A stretch of 7,856 nucleotides of DNA from Promethearchaeota archaeon (GTDB lineage Archaea > Asgardarchaeota > Lokiarchaeia > Sigynarchaeales > SOKP01), in contig SDNV01000121.1 of the NCBI GenBank assembly GCA_004524515.1, forward strand, positions 1 to 7,856. Reading direction: 5' to 3'. The translations under genes were made by a program, and so were the position numbers. The stretch's first letter is position 1. Each line of letters starts with the position of its first letter. This document shows, in pieces, positions 1 to 5,771 of this stretch. Under the pieces are notes generated by a model. It saw nothing but the letters and a program-made list of their open reading frames with translations. It did no database searches and was not told the origin of the DNA.

Positions 1-747
1 ATTTGTGAGAGTTTCTTTCCCAAGAAATAGTTTCGGTACCCATGGAATATACACACGCTCTACGTTACATCCTTCCCATTCTGTGTTGACGAGGAATTGA
101 GCCATCTTGTTACCGTTATTTTGTTCGGCGGTAGCATATGCGACCACCCATTTCGATTTGGGTGCATTGGTACTGAAAATTTTAGTTCCGTTAAGCAAAA
201 AGCTCCCATCGGGTTGTTCCTCGCAGGTGGTGAGCTGATGAACGGCATCAGAACCTCTTTCAGGTTCTGTAATGAGAATTGCTCCAGGAGTTTTACCCGT
301 AACCATTGCTTTTAAAGCTTCAATTCTTACAGGAACATTATCATGATGTTCATAGACTGGATTAACAGCTAGAACTGTTGCTCCTCCCCCCATGGCGAAT
401 TGGGGATCAAACATATCTATTGCAAGATTTCGCATAAAATCCATTGCTAACCCATGCTCCTTATAGTTCAAATCGCATTCAGTAAAAGGATGTTGACGCG
501 TGATATACCCCTTTTCTCCAAAGGCAGGCACCCATGAATAAATATCTTCATCAGGTCCATGAGTGACATTATTTTGTTTCTCAAACTTCATACAGAATCG
601 TTCCACTTCTCGTAAAAAGCCAAATTCTTCTGAGGACAAGACCGCATTTAAATTGTTGTTTAAGAAATTGTACCGGTTTTTAAGGCTAAATTTTTCAAGG
701 ATCTCGTCATTAATGGCTTGGGCATATTTTGTTTTTTCTAAAGGCAT
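1..747 (-). CDS. Acyl-CoA dehydrogenase family protein, N-terminal part (cut by window edge)
   Basis: This reads as the first 249 residues of an FAD-dependent acyl-CoA dehydrogenase, which oxidises an acyl-CoA thioester to the 2-enoyl-CoA in fatty-acid or amino-acid breakdown in the cytoplasm; the substrate cannot be told. What is seen: an alpha-helical N-terminal part (residues about 1-150), then the family signature ITEPERGSDA at 159-168 opening the middle beta domain, followed by LNGTKIFSTNAP at 185-196, the usual flavin/substrate-side segment. The C-terminal helical domain with the catalytic base lies beyond the left edge. ATG at 745-747 is chosen because it gives a full N-terminal domain and is preceded by GATGTGA (753-759), one mismatch from GAGGTGA, at a 5-base spacing. 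The long spacer upstream suggests its own promoter. Family assignment is firm; subfamily is open. Confidence 0.9.
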   Translation of the reverse strand, partial: MPLEKTKYAQAINDEILEKFSLKNRYNFLNNNLNAVLSSEEFGFLREVERFCMKFEKQNNVTHGPDEDIYSWVPAFGEKGYITRQHPFTECDLNYKEHGLAMDFMRNLAIDMFDPQFAMGGGATVLAVNPVYEHHDNVPVRIEALKAMVTGKTPGAILITEPERGSDAVHQLTTCEEQPDGSFLLNGTKIFSTNAPKSKWVVAYATAEQNNGNKMAQFLVNTEWEGCNVERVYIPWVPKLFLGKETLTN

Positions 748-887
748 TTTTTTCACATCTAATTTAGATATTTTGGTTTTTATTTTGAATTATAATTTAA
801 AATTGTATACTAATGAGAATATGAATTTGTTTTTTAACTTTTTTAACAACTAAGTAGGATAAGGAATTAGACAAATTCAATTCATTA

Positions 888-908
888 AAAATAAAATAAT
901 TTTATTTT
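888..908. repeat. A/T-only inverted repeat, 10-base arms
   Basis: AAAATAAAAT (888-897) is followed by one base and then its exact reverse complement (899-908). It lies about 140 bases upstream of the acyl-CoA dehydrogenase start. It could be an operator-like palindrome, but in DNA this AT-rich such repeats also arise by chance. Confidence 0.35.
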
Positions 909-1076
909 GTAATTGATCTGAGAAAATAGTGAATTATATTCATCATTGTCTTATACAGCAGATTCAAATTGAAATTAAAATTGCTAAGTTTTATTTTTCG
1001 AATTGGAATAAAGATATTTGAAAGATTTATAATTAAAAATGAGAAAAAAATAAAGTGGGAATGAAAAATAATTTAG

Positions 1077-1083
1077 AAAAAAA
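1077..1083 (-). terminator. Oligo-T tract after the small coiled-coil gene
   Basis: A run of seven T on the minus strand begins 12 bases after the stop codon at 1095-1097, and a second run of seven T follows at 1044-1050. Archaeal RNA polymerase is known to terminate at such tracts without a stem-loop. The role here is inferred. Confidence 0.4.
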
Positions 1084-1094
1084 TTTAATTAGAA

Positions 1095-1316
1095 TTATTC
1101 GTCCTCGTCTTCTTCCTCGTCTTCTCCCATAAGTTCATCGATTTTAGCTTCAAGTTCTTCGATTTTTTGGTCAATTTCGTCGATTTTTTTATAGGTTTGA
1201 CAGGTCTGACAGCCATCATCTTCTTGGCACTGTGGAAGGGTATCACATTTTTCTTCTAGGGTATCTCTTTTATCTAATAATTCATCAATTTCTTCTTGGA
1301 GTTTATCAATACTCAT
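1095..1316 (-). CDS. Small acidic coiled-coil hairpin protein with four cysteines, unknown function
   Basis: A 73-residue protein of no family I recognise. Two amphipathic, charged helices (about residues 1-26 and 42-63) flank a loop holding four cysteines at 24, 30, 36 and 39 (spacing C-x5-C-x5-C-x2-C). The chain ends in an almost purely Asp/Glu tail. The helices have the heptad look of an antiparallel coiled coil, so the loop could bind a metal such as zinc or carry disulfides; neither is shown. An in-frame ATG 12 bases further upstream (1326-1328) would give 77 residues. The start at 1314-1316 is preferred because GGTGA (1322-1326) sits 5 bases before it, while the outer ATG has no such site. 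The gene lies 89 bases downstream of the membrane-anchored GTPase on the same strand but has its own TATA-like box. No signal peptide or membrane segment. Confidence 0.75.
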   Translation of the reverse strand: MSIDKLQEEIDELLDKRDTLEEKCDTLPQCQEDDGCQTCQTYKKIDEIDQKIEELEAKIDELMGEDEEEDEDE

Positions 1317-1321
1317 ATTTT

Positions 1322-1326
1322 TCACC
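1322..1326 (-). promoter_or_regulatory. Ribosome binding site GGTGA that decides the start
   Basis: GGTGA on the minus strand, complementary to the 3' end of 16S rRNA, lies 5 bases before the ATG at 1314-1316 and overlaps the alternative upstream ATG. This argues for the shorter 73-residue product. Confidence 0.7.
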
Positions 1327-1378
1327 ATAAAGTTATTATGAAGAAATGTTTCCTAATTTATTTTTTTTTCTAGTAAAA

Positions 1379-1386
1379 TATTTAAA
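1379..1386 (-). promoter_or_regulatory. TATA box TTTAAATA for the small coiled-coil gene
   Basis: TTTAAATA on the minus strand is an exact match to the archaeal TATA consensus TTTAWATA. Transcription starting about 25 bases downstream would give a leader of roughly 35-45 bases, compatible with the GGTGA site. AT-rich context makes a chance match possible. Confidence 0.4.
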
Positions 1387-1405
1387 TTAATAAGAGGCTA
1401 ATATA

Positions 1406-2218
1406 TTAAAAAAGCCAGATAATAAGTAGGATGATAATAAGAAACACACTTAAAATTCCTAAGGAAAAGTAAAATACTTTTTTCTTTTTCTTTTTTTTAT
1501 AAAGTTTTATTATCTTATCATCAGGTAGGGTTTCTCCAGTGGCAATTTCAGGATTTCCCGTTTCTTCAGCTATTATTTTGCTTATTTTTTCGAGTTTACG
1601 GATTTGCCTCAATCTCCTTTTTTCATTAGATATAGCGGTTTTAATTATCTCAATAGCCTGAGCGGGGATGTCTTCTTCAGAAATTTCAATATCTTTTACT
1701 AATAAATCCAGACCGATAGTAAGTTTATAGTTATTTGTGAATTCTTTCTCAATAAATTTCTTGATTAAAGAACTTTTCCCAACGGAAGCATCTCCTACTA
1801 ATAAAACCTTAAATCTAAAGTGATCAGAATCAACTATCTCCCCTAACCTCGGCCGCAAATCTAAAAGAGCTGAAAAACCTAATAAATTGAACAGTTTCTC
1901 TATATTTATATTTTCTAGTGCTGAAGTTTCGATATAATCAACCAAATTGTCACGATTAACTTTTTGAATTATATCTCCTTTTGGGATTGTTTCACCTAAA
2001 GTTTTAGTTAAATCACTTTTATTTCCCACTAAAACCAGTGGAATATTTCCAGAACGTTCTCGAATTTCATCTATATAGACATTAATTTTCTCGAAGGTAT
2101 CAGGACGGCTTAAATCAAAAACTAATCCCACTGCGCCAGTGCCTTTAAAAAAATCGGTTTTAAAAAAATCAAACCGTTCTTGACCACCTATATCCCATAA
2201 ACTCAAAGTAATTTTCAA
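1406..2218 (-). CDS. Circularly permuted Ras-like small GTPase (cpRAS-type) with C-terminal transmembrane anchor
   Basis: A 270-residue GTP-binding switch protein whose motifs come in the order G3-G4-G5-G1-G2. Seen in order: G3 WDIGGQE at 8-14 with the Ras Gln61-equivalent Q13; G4 NKSD at 66-69; G5 ETSA at 97-100; a short linker (about 119-134); P-loop GDASVGKS at 142-149; a Rab-like switch I YKLTIGLD at 164-171 with the Mg-binding Thr at 167; and a beta2-like strand ending near 179. A charged helical stretch (185-220) follows, then seven lysines (241-247) and a hydrophobic helix (248-270) that ends the protein, the layout of a tail-anchored protein with the GTPase in the cytosol. Every canonical motif is present once, so the fold can close if opened at the beta2-beta3 turn. 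TTG (2216-2218) is taken as start: the frame has no ATG, a stop lies at 2252-2254, and AAGGA (2229-2233) precedes it; CTG at 2222-2224 is a possible alternative. The order matches cpRAS of eukaryotes. Fusion of two half-deleted tandem GTPases would leave the same chain. Confidence 0.85.
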   Translation of the reverse strand: MKITLSLWDIGGQERFDFFKTDFFKGTGAVGLVFDLSRPDTFEKINVYIDEIRERSGNIPLVLVGNKSDLTKTLGETIPKGDIIQKVNRDNLVDYIETSALENINIEKLFNLLGFSALLDLRPRLGEIVDSDHFRFKVLLVGDASVGKSSLIKKFIEKEFTNNYKLTIGLDLLVKDIEISEEDIPAQAIEIIKTAISNEKRRLRQIRKLEKISKIIAEETGNPEIATGETLPDDKIIKLYKKKKKKKVFYFSLGILSVFLIIILLIIWLF

Positions 2219-2357
2219 ATTCAGCCAATCCTTAATGTTTGGTATTTTTAACTAATTACTCGAAAATATAATTTTGATAAAAGTTATTCTTGTTATAAAT
2301 TAATCATCGAAAGCATAAATACCTTCATTAGATTTAAAATAAGAATATTTTTCTTAA

Positions 2358-2382
2358 CAATTAAATTGAATTCCTTTAATTG
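2358..2382 (-). terminator. Hairpin overlapping the methyltransferase stop codon
   Basis: CAATTAAA and TTTAATTG form 8-base inverted arms around a 9-base loop, with the methyltransferase stop codon (2376-2378) inside the 5' arm of the transcript. AT-rich T-containing sequence follows. It may act as a weak terminator between the methyltransferase and the GTPase; the stem is nearly all A/T, so confidence is low. Confidence 0.3.
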
Positions 2383-3113
2383 TCTTGAGTTTTTTCCCAA
2401 ACACCTATGTAATCGTCTACAAGGTTATAAATTTTATTAAAACCTAAACTTTTATAAAAATTTATTAGACTTTGCTCATTATGCTGCCAACTTGCCCGAT
2501 TTTCATAGGAATTAATTCCGTCATTATCTGCTAAGAAAAAATCCAGGACTTTTATAATTCTTTCCGGAAAGAATTTTGTAATTTTCATCATTGCCTTACC
2601 TAAAAAGGCGTCCGCATTCATATCTTTAGGTCGTATCGCAACGGGTTCGCATAGTATAATTTTTTTGGCATGTTTTTTAGCATTTTCAATTAATTCAATG
2701 TGTCGATTTGATTTTTCTTCATAAATATGATGGATGATATCGCAAAAGACAATAACATCCTGTAATTCTTTAGGATATTTATCGAAATCGAAAATGTTAT
2801 GCTGTTTCAATACAACTTTATTTAATTTAATTTTACCTTTAATCCAATCTTTTTTAATTTTTTTCAAAAATCGATGGTTAAGATCAAACCCAGTATAAAT
2901 AGTGGAGGGATGCAAGAATCTGGTTAAGAATCCCGTACCACATGGCAAGTCTAAGACTTTTTTTTGTGCTCTATTTCCTACAAGTTTGGCAATAGTGGAA
3001 AATTTTTCATATCTATCATAAAGGCAATCAGTTACAAAATTATAAACAATTCCGCTACGGTATGGTAGACTTCTAAACCCCGTAAAACGTTGAAACCCAG
3101 TCTTTGCTGCCAT
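2376..3113 (-). CDS. Class I SAM-dependent methyltransferase
   Basis: A 245-residue cytoplasmic enzyme expected to move a methyl group from S-adenosylmethionine to an unidentified acceptor. Seen: motif I VLDLPCGTG at 53-61 (the glycine-rich SAM loop), the acidic end of strand 2 at D77 in TGFDLN, HNIFDF at 105-110 as the adenine-side acidic loop, and strand 4 VIVFCDIIHHI at 120-130. IILCEP at 152-157 fits strand 5. The pattern is that of the small-molecule/lipid/quinone type of class I enzymes, but the substrate cannot be read from it. The N-terminal 30 residues, with aromatic and Arg/Lys residues, resemble the substrate cap of that group. ATG at 3111-3113 has no clear ribosome binding site. 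The spacers on both sides (157 and 240 bases) suggest it is transcribed alone. Confidence 0.85.
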   Translation of the reverse strand: MAAKTGFQRFTGFRSLPYRSGIVYNFVTDCLYDRYEKFSTIAKLVGNRAQKKVLDLPCGTGFLTRFLHPSTIYTGFDLNHRFLKKIKKDWIKGKIKLNKVVLKQHNIFDFDKYPKELQDVIVFCDIIHHIYEEKSNRHIELIENAKKHAKKIILCEPVAIRPKDMNADAFLGKAMMKITKFFPERIIKVLDFFLADNDGINSYENRASWQHNEQSLINFYKSLGFNKIYNLVDDYIGVWEKTQDN

Positions 3114-3329
3114 TTTGAAGGTTAAGTTACAAATAATTAATTAATTATTAAAAAAATAGATTAATTTTAATAATAAAAAGTTTATCTTTTTAAATCTTTT
3201 AATTTATCCAATCGGCTTTAATACTTAACATCATATAAAAGTTATCATACCTAATTAAAGAGCCATAGGTAAGCTAAGCAAAGATTTTATTAAAGAAATA
3301 AAAAAGAATAAATGAGTGTATTTATTATG

Positions 3330-3346
3330 AAAAAATGAGACCCTCA
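3330..3346 (-). terminator. Short hairpin plus T6 after the DUF4139 gene
   Basis: On the minus strand, 7 bases after the stop codon (3354-3356), TGAG-GGT-CTCA forms a 4-base-pair stem directly followed by six T. This is a small intrinsic-type terminator; the T-tract alone could suffice in archaea. Confidence 0.45.
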
Positions 3347-3353
3347 AATCATC

Positions 3354-5411
3354 TTAGTGAATTTTTAGTTTTTCAATTTTTTCTTCTATTTTTTTATCCA
3401 AAGTGGTAAGTTCTTGTTCTAATTCTTTTATTTCTTTTGAAATTGTTTCGAATCTCTCTTCTTGGACGCTTAATTTTTTCACATATTTTTCTTTTAGAGT
3501 ATTTTCTTGAGAAGTATTTCCTAAAACTGAAATATTCTCTCTTAATCTAGTTTGCTCATCAGTCATCTGATATCTTTCATCCTCTAACTTCGATTTTTTT
3601 AAACTTAAATCATTTTTTCTTCCGATTAATTCTCCAACTTCTTTTAATTGCGATTCCAGCTTTTCATTTATGAATTTTTGCTGCACATAAAAAGCTACCC
3701 GTTTCAGTAAATCATCTTTAGTATAGTTATAAATATAATAACTTGAATAGTTCTCTTTACGCTCTTTAATGATAAATTCTACTGCATCTTTTGGTTTTAA
3801 CGTTAATTTAAACCGCCAATAATTTGCCGTTTCTTCGGGTTCCACAGGACTCTCTGTAATTTTGTAGCCATATTGTTTTGGATGATCTAAATATAAAATC
3901 TTTTCTTCGTCTGTCTTATTCTTTATTCTATATACGGTTCTCAGATTCGTATAATAATATTCATAGCAATAAGATCCTCCAATCGAGATTCTATGTACAT
4001 CTAAATTTTGAGAAAAATCCTCATGGTTTATAATTACAGCCTGTTCAACCGCATAGTTTAATAATCTTATATCATCTCTATTTAAAAAGGGAATAATCGC
4101 CTCCCCTGCAAGATTATTATCATAAATAAACGTAACCGGCCCTCTTTCGAGAACTAAGCCAGAATTATTCGTAATTTCAAGACAAGCATTTGGATTCTTA
4201 TCGTTTTCATGTTTATTATACAGTAATATCTTTTCTGCTTTTATTTGTTCTGTTAATATAGGAACTAATGCACTATGTTTTCTTTTGATGGTAACCGGAT
4301 TGGAAATATTATATTCAAAGAGTTCTCCTAATTCTTTGGTTTGAGTTGCTGTCTGAGATTTAACCTTATCTAATAAGGTGGAATCATCCATATCTGCCGC
4401 GAAACCCAAAGTAGTAGAGGCACGAGCCGCTCCTGCAGGGGCAGGAGGAGGTCTTGCTGCTCGTTTTTTAGCTTCTTTCATCATCATGGGTGCTTCTGCA
4501 AACGCCTCATCCTTCATTTTATATTCTTCAAAAGCCTCCATTTCTAATCCTTCTTCGATTTCGGTGGGTCGAGCACTTAATACTTTAGGGGGCTCAATAA
4601 TCGTTCTTTGAATGTAAATGGGTCTATAAAAGTCATAAATAAATGAAACGGGCATGCCTGCAACTAATGAAAGCTCAATATTCTCCCAATCTTGATTCGT
4701 AGTATTCTCGATGAGCGCCCAACCACTCAATAGACATTTTTTATCCTGTGCTTGTTGTTTACTCATTATTAGACGGTAAGAAGTTTTCCAAACAGGGGAC
4801 TCTCGAATGTAGCTAACGATGATAGAGCGCTCTACACTATTATCTCCTCCCGATTCACAATTTATAATTATTTTTTTGGAATCCTTTTTTTTCCCGGCAA
4901 TCACCGTATCGAGAAAGAATTTTAAATCTTTTTGTAAGTCTTCATTTAAAATCTCAAATGATGAGATCTCTGAAAAGGGGACTTTTGTGATCACCCCATC
5001 ATTTTTTAGTAAGGCGAGTAATTTTTCGGTAATTTTCTCATCTTTTACAAATTTCTCAAGTAATTCAATTCCCATTATGGTTCCAGAAATGGTTTGACTA
5101 CTTCCAATAGTCAAGGTTATATTCGCACCTTTTATTTGAGTTATGAGCGAGGAAAAAGAATTGTTATCCGGAATATTTAGCATTATAGTTTTTAAAAGCT
5201 GAGCTGTATCTAAAGCCGCATCGTAAGAGATTGATGAGATATACCCTTTTTCACTGGTGTCTAACACGAATAGAGATTTTAATATATCATTCATCTCATC
5301 AATTTTAAATTCAAGTTCAAATGTATCAGATCCTCTTTGTTTTCCTTCAAGTATAAAGTATGAAATTCCGTGTTTGAAAATAATAACTCGTTTTACATTT
5401 AATTTAGACAT
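3354..5411 (-). CDS. DUF4139-family protein with C-terminal coiled coil (mucoidy-inhibitor A-like)
   Basis: A 685-residue protein of the DUF4139 family, whose biochemical role is unknown; bacterial relatives are annotated as mucoidy inhibitor A-like. Seen: an N-terminal beta-rich region (1-195), then the family core with VSYIRESPVWKTSYRL at 199-214, SGWALIENTT at 229-238 and DWENIELSLVAGMPVSF at 241-257. Next comes a low-complexity linker (about 283-360) rich in Glu, Met, Ala and Pro, including PPPAPAG at 321-327. The core resumes as a second beta-rich half (365-555). The last 100 residues (about 582-684) are strongly charged coiled coil, whereas in many relatives the coiled coil is N-terminal. 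There is no signal peptide or membrane helix, so a cytoplasmic place is inferred. The start at 5409-5411 is supported by GGTGATCA four bases upstream. It stands between the tRNA-like elements and the methyltransferase with its own promoter-like and terminator-like signals. Confidence 0.8.
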   Translation of the reverse strand: MSKLNVKRVIIFKHGISYFILEGKQRGSDTFELEFKIDEMNDILKSLFVLDTSEKGYISSISYDAALDTAQLLKTIMLNIPDNNSFSSLITQIKGANITLTIGSSQTISGTIMGIELLEKFVKDEKITEKLLALLKNDGVITKVPFSEISSFEILNEDLQKDLKFFLDTVIAGKKKDSKKIIINCESGGDNSVERSIIVSYIRESPVWKTSYRLIMSKQQAQDKKCLLSGWALIENTTNQDWENIELSLVAGMPVSFIYDFYRPIYIQRTIIEPPKVLSARPTEIEEGLEMEAFEEYKMKDEAFAEAPMMMKEAKKRAARPPPAPAGAARASTTLGFAADMDDSTLLDKVKSQTATQTKELGELFEYNISNPVTIKRKHSALVPILTEQIKAEKILLYNKHENDKNPNACLEITNNSGLVLERGPVTFIYDNNLAGEAIIPFLNRDDIRLLNYAVEQAVIINHEDFSQNLDVHRISIGGSYCYEYYYTNLRTVYRIKNKTDEEKILYLDHPKQYGYKITESPVEPEETANYWRFKLTLKPKDAVEFIIKERKENYSSYYIYNYTKDDLLKRVAFYVQQKFINEKLESQLKEVGELIGRKNDLSLKKSKLEDERYQMTDEQTRLRENISVLGNTSQENTLKEKYVKKLSVQEERFETISKEIKELEQELTTLDKKIEEKIEKLKIH

Positions 5412-5415
5412 AAAA

Positions 5416-5423
5416 TGATCACC
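5416..5423 (-). promoter_or_regulatory. Strong ribosome binding site GGTGATCA of the DUF4139 gene
   Basis: GGTGATC matches the anti-Shine-Dalgarno end of 16S rRNA over seven bases and ends just before the four-base spacer to the ATG. It is the best such site in the window and suggests efficient translation. Confidence 0.7.
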
Positions 5424-5466
5424 ACTTTCTTTATATTTAAGAATTTGGATAGAAAAATCACGTCTG

Positions 5467-5475
5467 TATATTTAA
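5467..5475 (-). promoter_or_regulatory. TATA-like box for the DUF4139 gene
   Basis: TTAAATATA on the minus strand, about 56-64 bases before the ATG, would place transcription start near 5440-5445 and leave a short leader containing GGTGATCA. A second TATA-like run at 5431-5440 is too close to the start to allow a leader with the binding site. Confidence 0.4.
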
Positions 5476-5504
5476 TGGCTTTACAATTTGAAATAAAAGA
5501 AAGT

Positions 5505-5512
5505 AAAAAAAA
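5505..5512 (-). terminator. T8 tract after the tRNA-like elements
   Basis: Eight consecutive T on the minus strand lie downstream of the two tRNA-like elements and upstream of the DUF4139 promoter region. It could end a small RNA transcript coming from the tRNA-like region. Confidence 0.35.
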
Positions 5513-5523
5513 TTGAAAAGATT

Positions 5524-5625
5524 AGATTTTTAATACGTATTTGAACCCGTGGAACGTATCCTAAAGGATCTCCCCTTAAATCTCGAAATCAAAAGAAGCG
5601 ATCGATGAGCTGTAATCCATAATCT
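5524..5625 (-). other. Degenerate tRNA-like element
   Basis: On the minus strand, ACGGGTTCAAAT (5539-5550) resembles a tRNA T-arm and shares ACGGGTTC-R-AAT with the better element about 130 bases upstream. It is preceded by ATCC-TTTA-GGAT (5558-5569), like a small variable-arm hairpin, and by TTTAAGG, like an anticodon loop reading UAA (Leu). The T-stem does not close: GGG faces ACG. Instead ATACGT (5554-5559) pairs perfectly with ACGTAT (5533-5538). AGATT (5621-5625) and AATCT (5524-5528) could be a very weak acceptor. No D-arm is visible. It may be a decayed tRNA-Leu-like gene, or chance plus a structured small RNA. Confidence 0.22.
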
Positions 5626-5658
5626 TTAAACTTTAAACTATGAGTTGTTATCTATAAA

Positions 5659-5730
5659 GCCTCACATGATGGGATTCGAACCCGTCCGGGCAGACTGCCC
5701 GGTTTCCAGGAGTGTGTTTCTTTCAACTCC
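5659..5730 (-). tRNA. 3' half of a class II (Leu/Ser-type) tRNA; 5' half not found
   Basis: The minus strand shows a 7-base-pair hairpin CCGGGCA-gtc-TGCCCGG (5686-5702), the shape of the long variable arm of tRNA-Leu or tRNA-Ser, directly followed by ACGGG-TTCGAAT-CCCAT (5669-5685). That is a canonical T-arm with the invariant TTCRA loop and one C-A mismatch in the stem. CATGTGAG follows as a possible 3' acceptor strand. Upstream are CTGGAAA and a hairpin GGAGT (5726-5730)/ACTCC (5709-5713) with a 12-base loop. No D-arm with its GG loop and no matching 5' acceptor strand (about CTCACATG) can be found within some 100 bases on this strand. Possible readings are a split or trans-spliced 3' half gene, an integration-site remnant, or a truncated tRNA. 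AT-rich TATA-like sequence lies about 25 bases upstream (5751-5767). Identity and anticodon cannot be assigned. Confidence 0.45.
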
Positions 5731-5750
5731 AAGATTCGTGGTTTGTTCTA

Positions 5751-5767
5751 CATATTTTAAAAAATAT
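5751..5767 (-). promoter_or_regulatory. AT-rich palindrome: end of DIP1984-like gene or promoter of the tRNA-like RNA
   Basis: ATATTTT (5752-5758) and AAAATAT (5761-5767) are exact inverted copies separated by two bases, 5 bases downstream of the DIP1984-like stop codon. On the minus strand it contains a T6 run, so it may terminate that gene. Its TATA-like character and the 20-30 base distance to the tRNA-like element also suit a promoter. The two roles cannot be separated by eye. Confidence 0.3.
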
Positions 5768-5771
5768 AATT

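Larger units (their letters stand above)
748..1094. other. AT-rich intergenic spacer, 347 bases
   Basis: No convincing gene is seen on either strand. It holds the upstream region of the acyl-CoA dehydrogenase, with AT-rich TATA-like sequence around 785-805 on the minus strand (about 40-55 bases before the ATG). It also holds oligo-T tracts after the small coiled-coil gene and an A/T-only inverted repeat at 888-908. Confidence 0.6.

Noticed and set aside
563..853. Plus-strand open frame of 96 codons
   Set aside because: It overlaps the acyl-CoA dehydrogenase start antisense and then runs through A/T-rich spacer with repetitive Phe/Asn/Leu; a shadow.
2219..2375. Missing N-terminal P-loop of an ordinary Ras GTPase lost by a frameshift upstream of the GTPase start
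   Set aside because: The 157 bases upstream were read in all minus-strand frames. No GxxxxGKS/T or switch I sequence is present, only short open frames such as one starting MKVFMLS that stops after 11 codons.
4378..4611. Plus-strand open frame of 77 codons, rich in Ala and Ser
   Set aside because: It lies wholly inside the DUF4139 gene, opposite its Ala/Pro linker, and has no ribosome binding site or family resemblance.
5640..5700. A tRNA on the plus strand in the same place
   Set aside because: The plus-strand sequence GGATTCGAACC is the complement of a T-loop. The invariant G-TTCRA order exists only on the minus strand.
5524..5730. Permuted tRNA gene with the 3' half before the 5' half
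   Set aside because: No D-arm with a GG loop and no strand matching the acceptor (CTCACATG) is found downstream of the 3' half on the minus strand.
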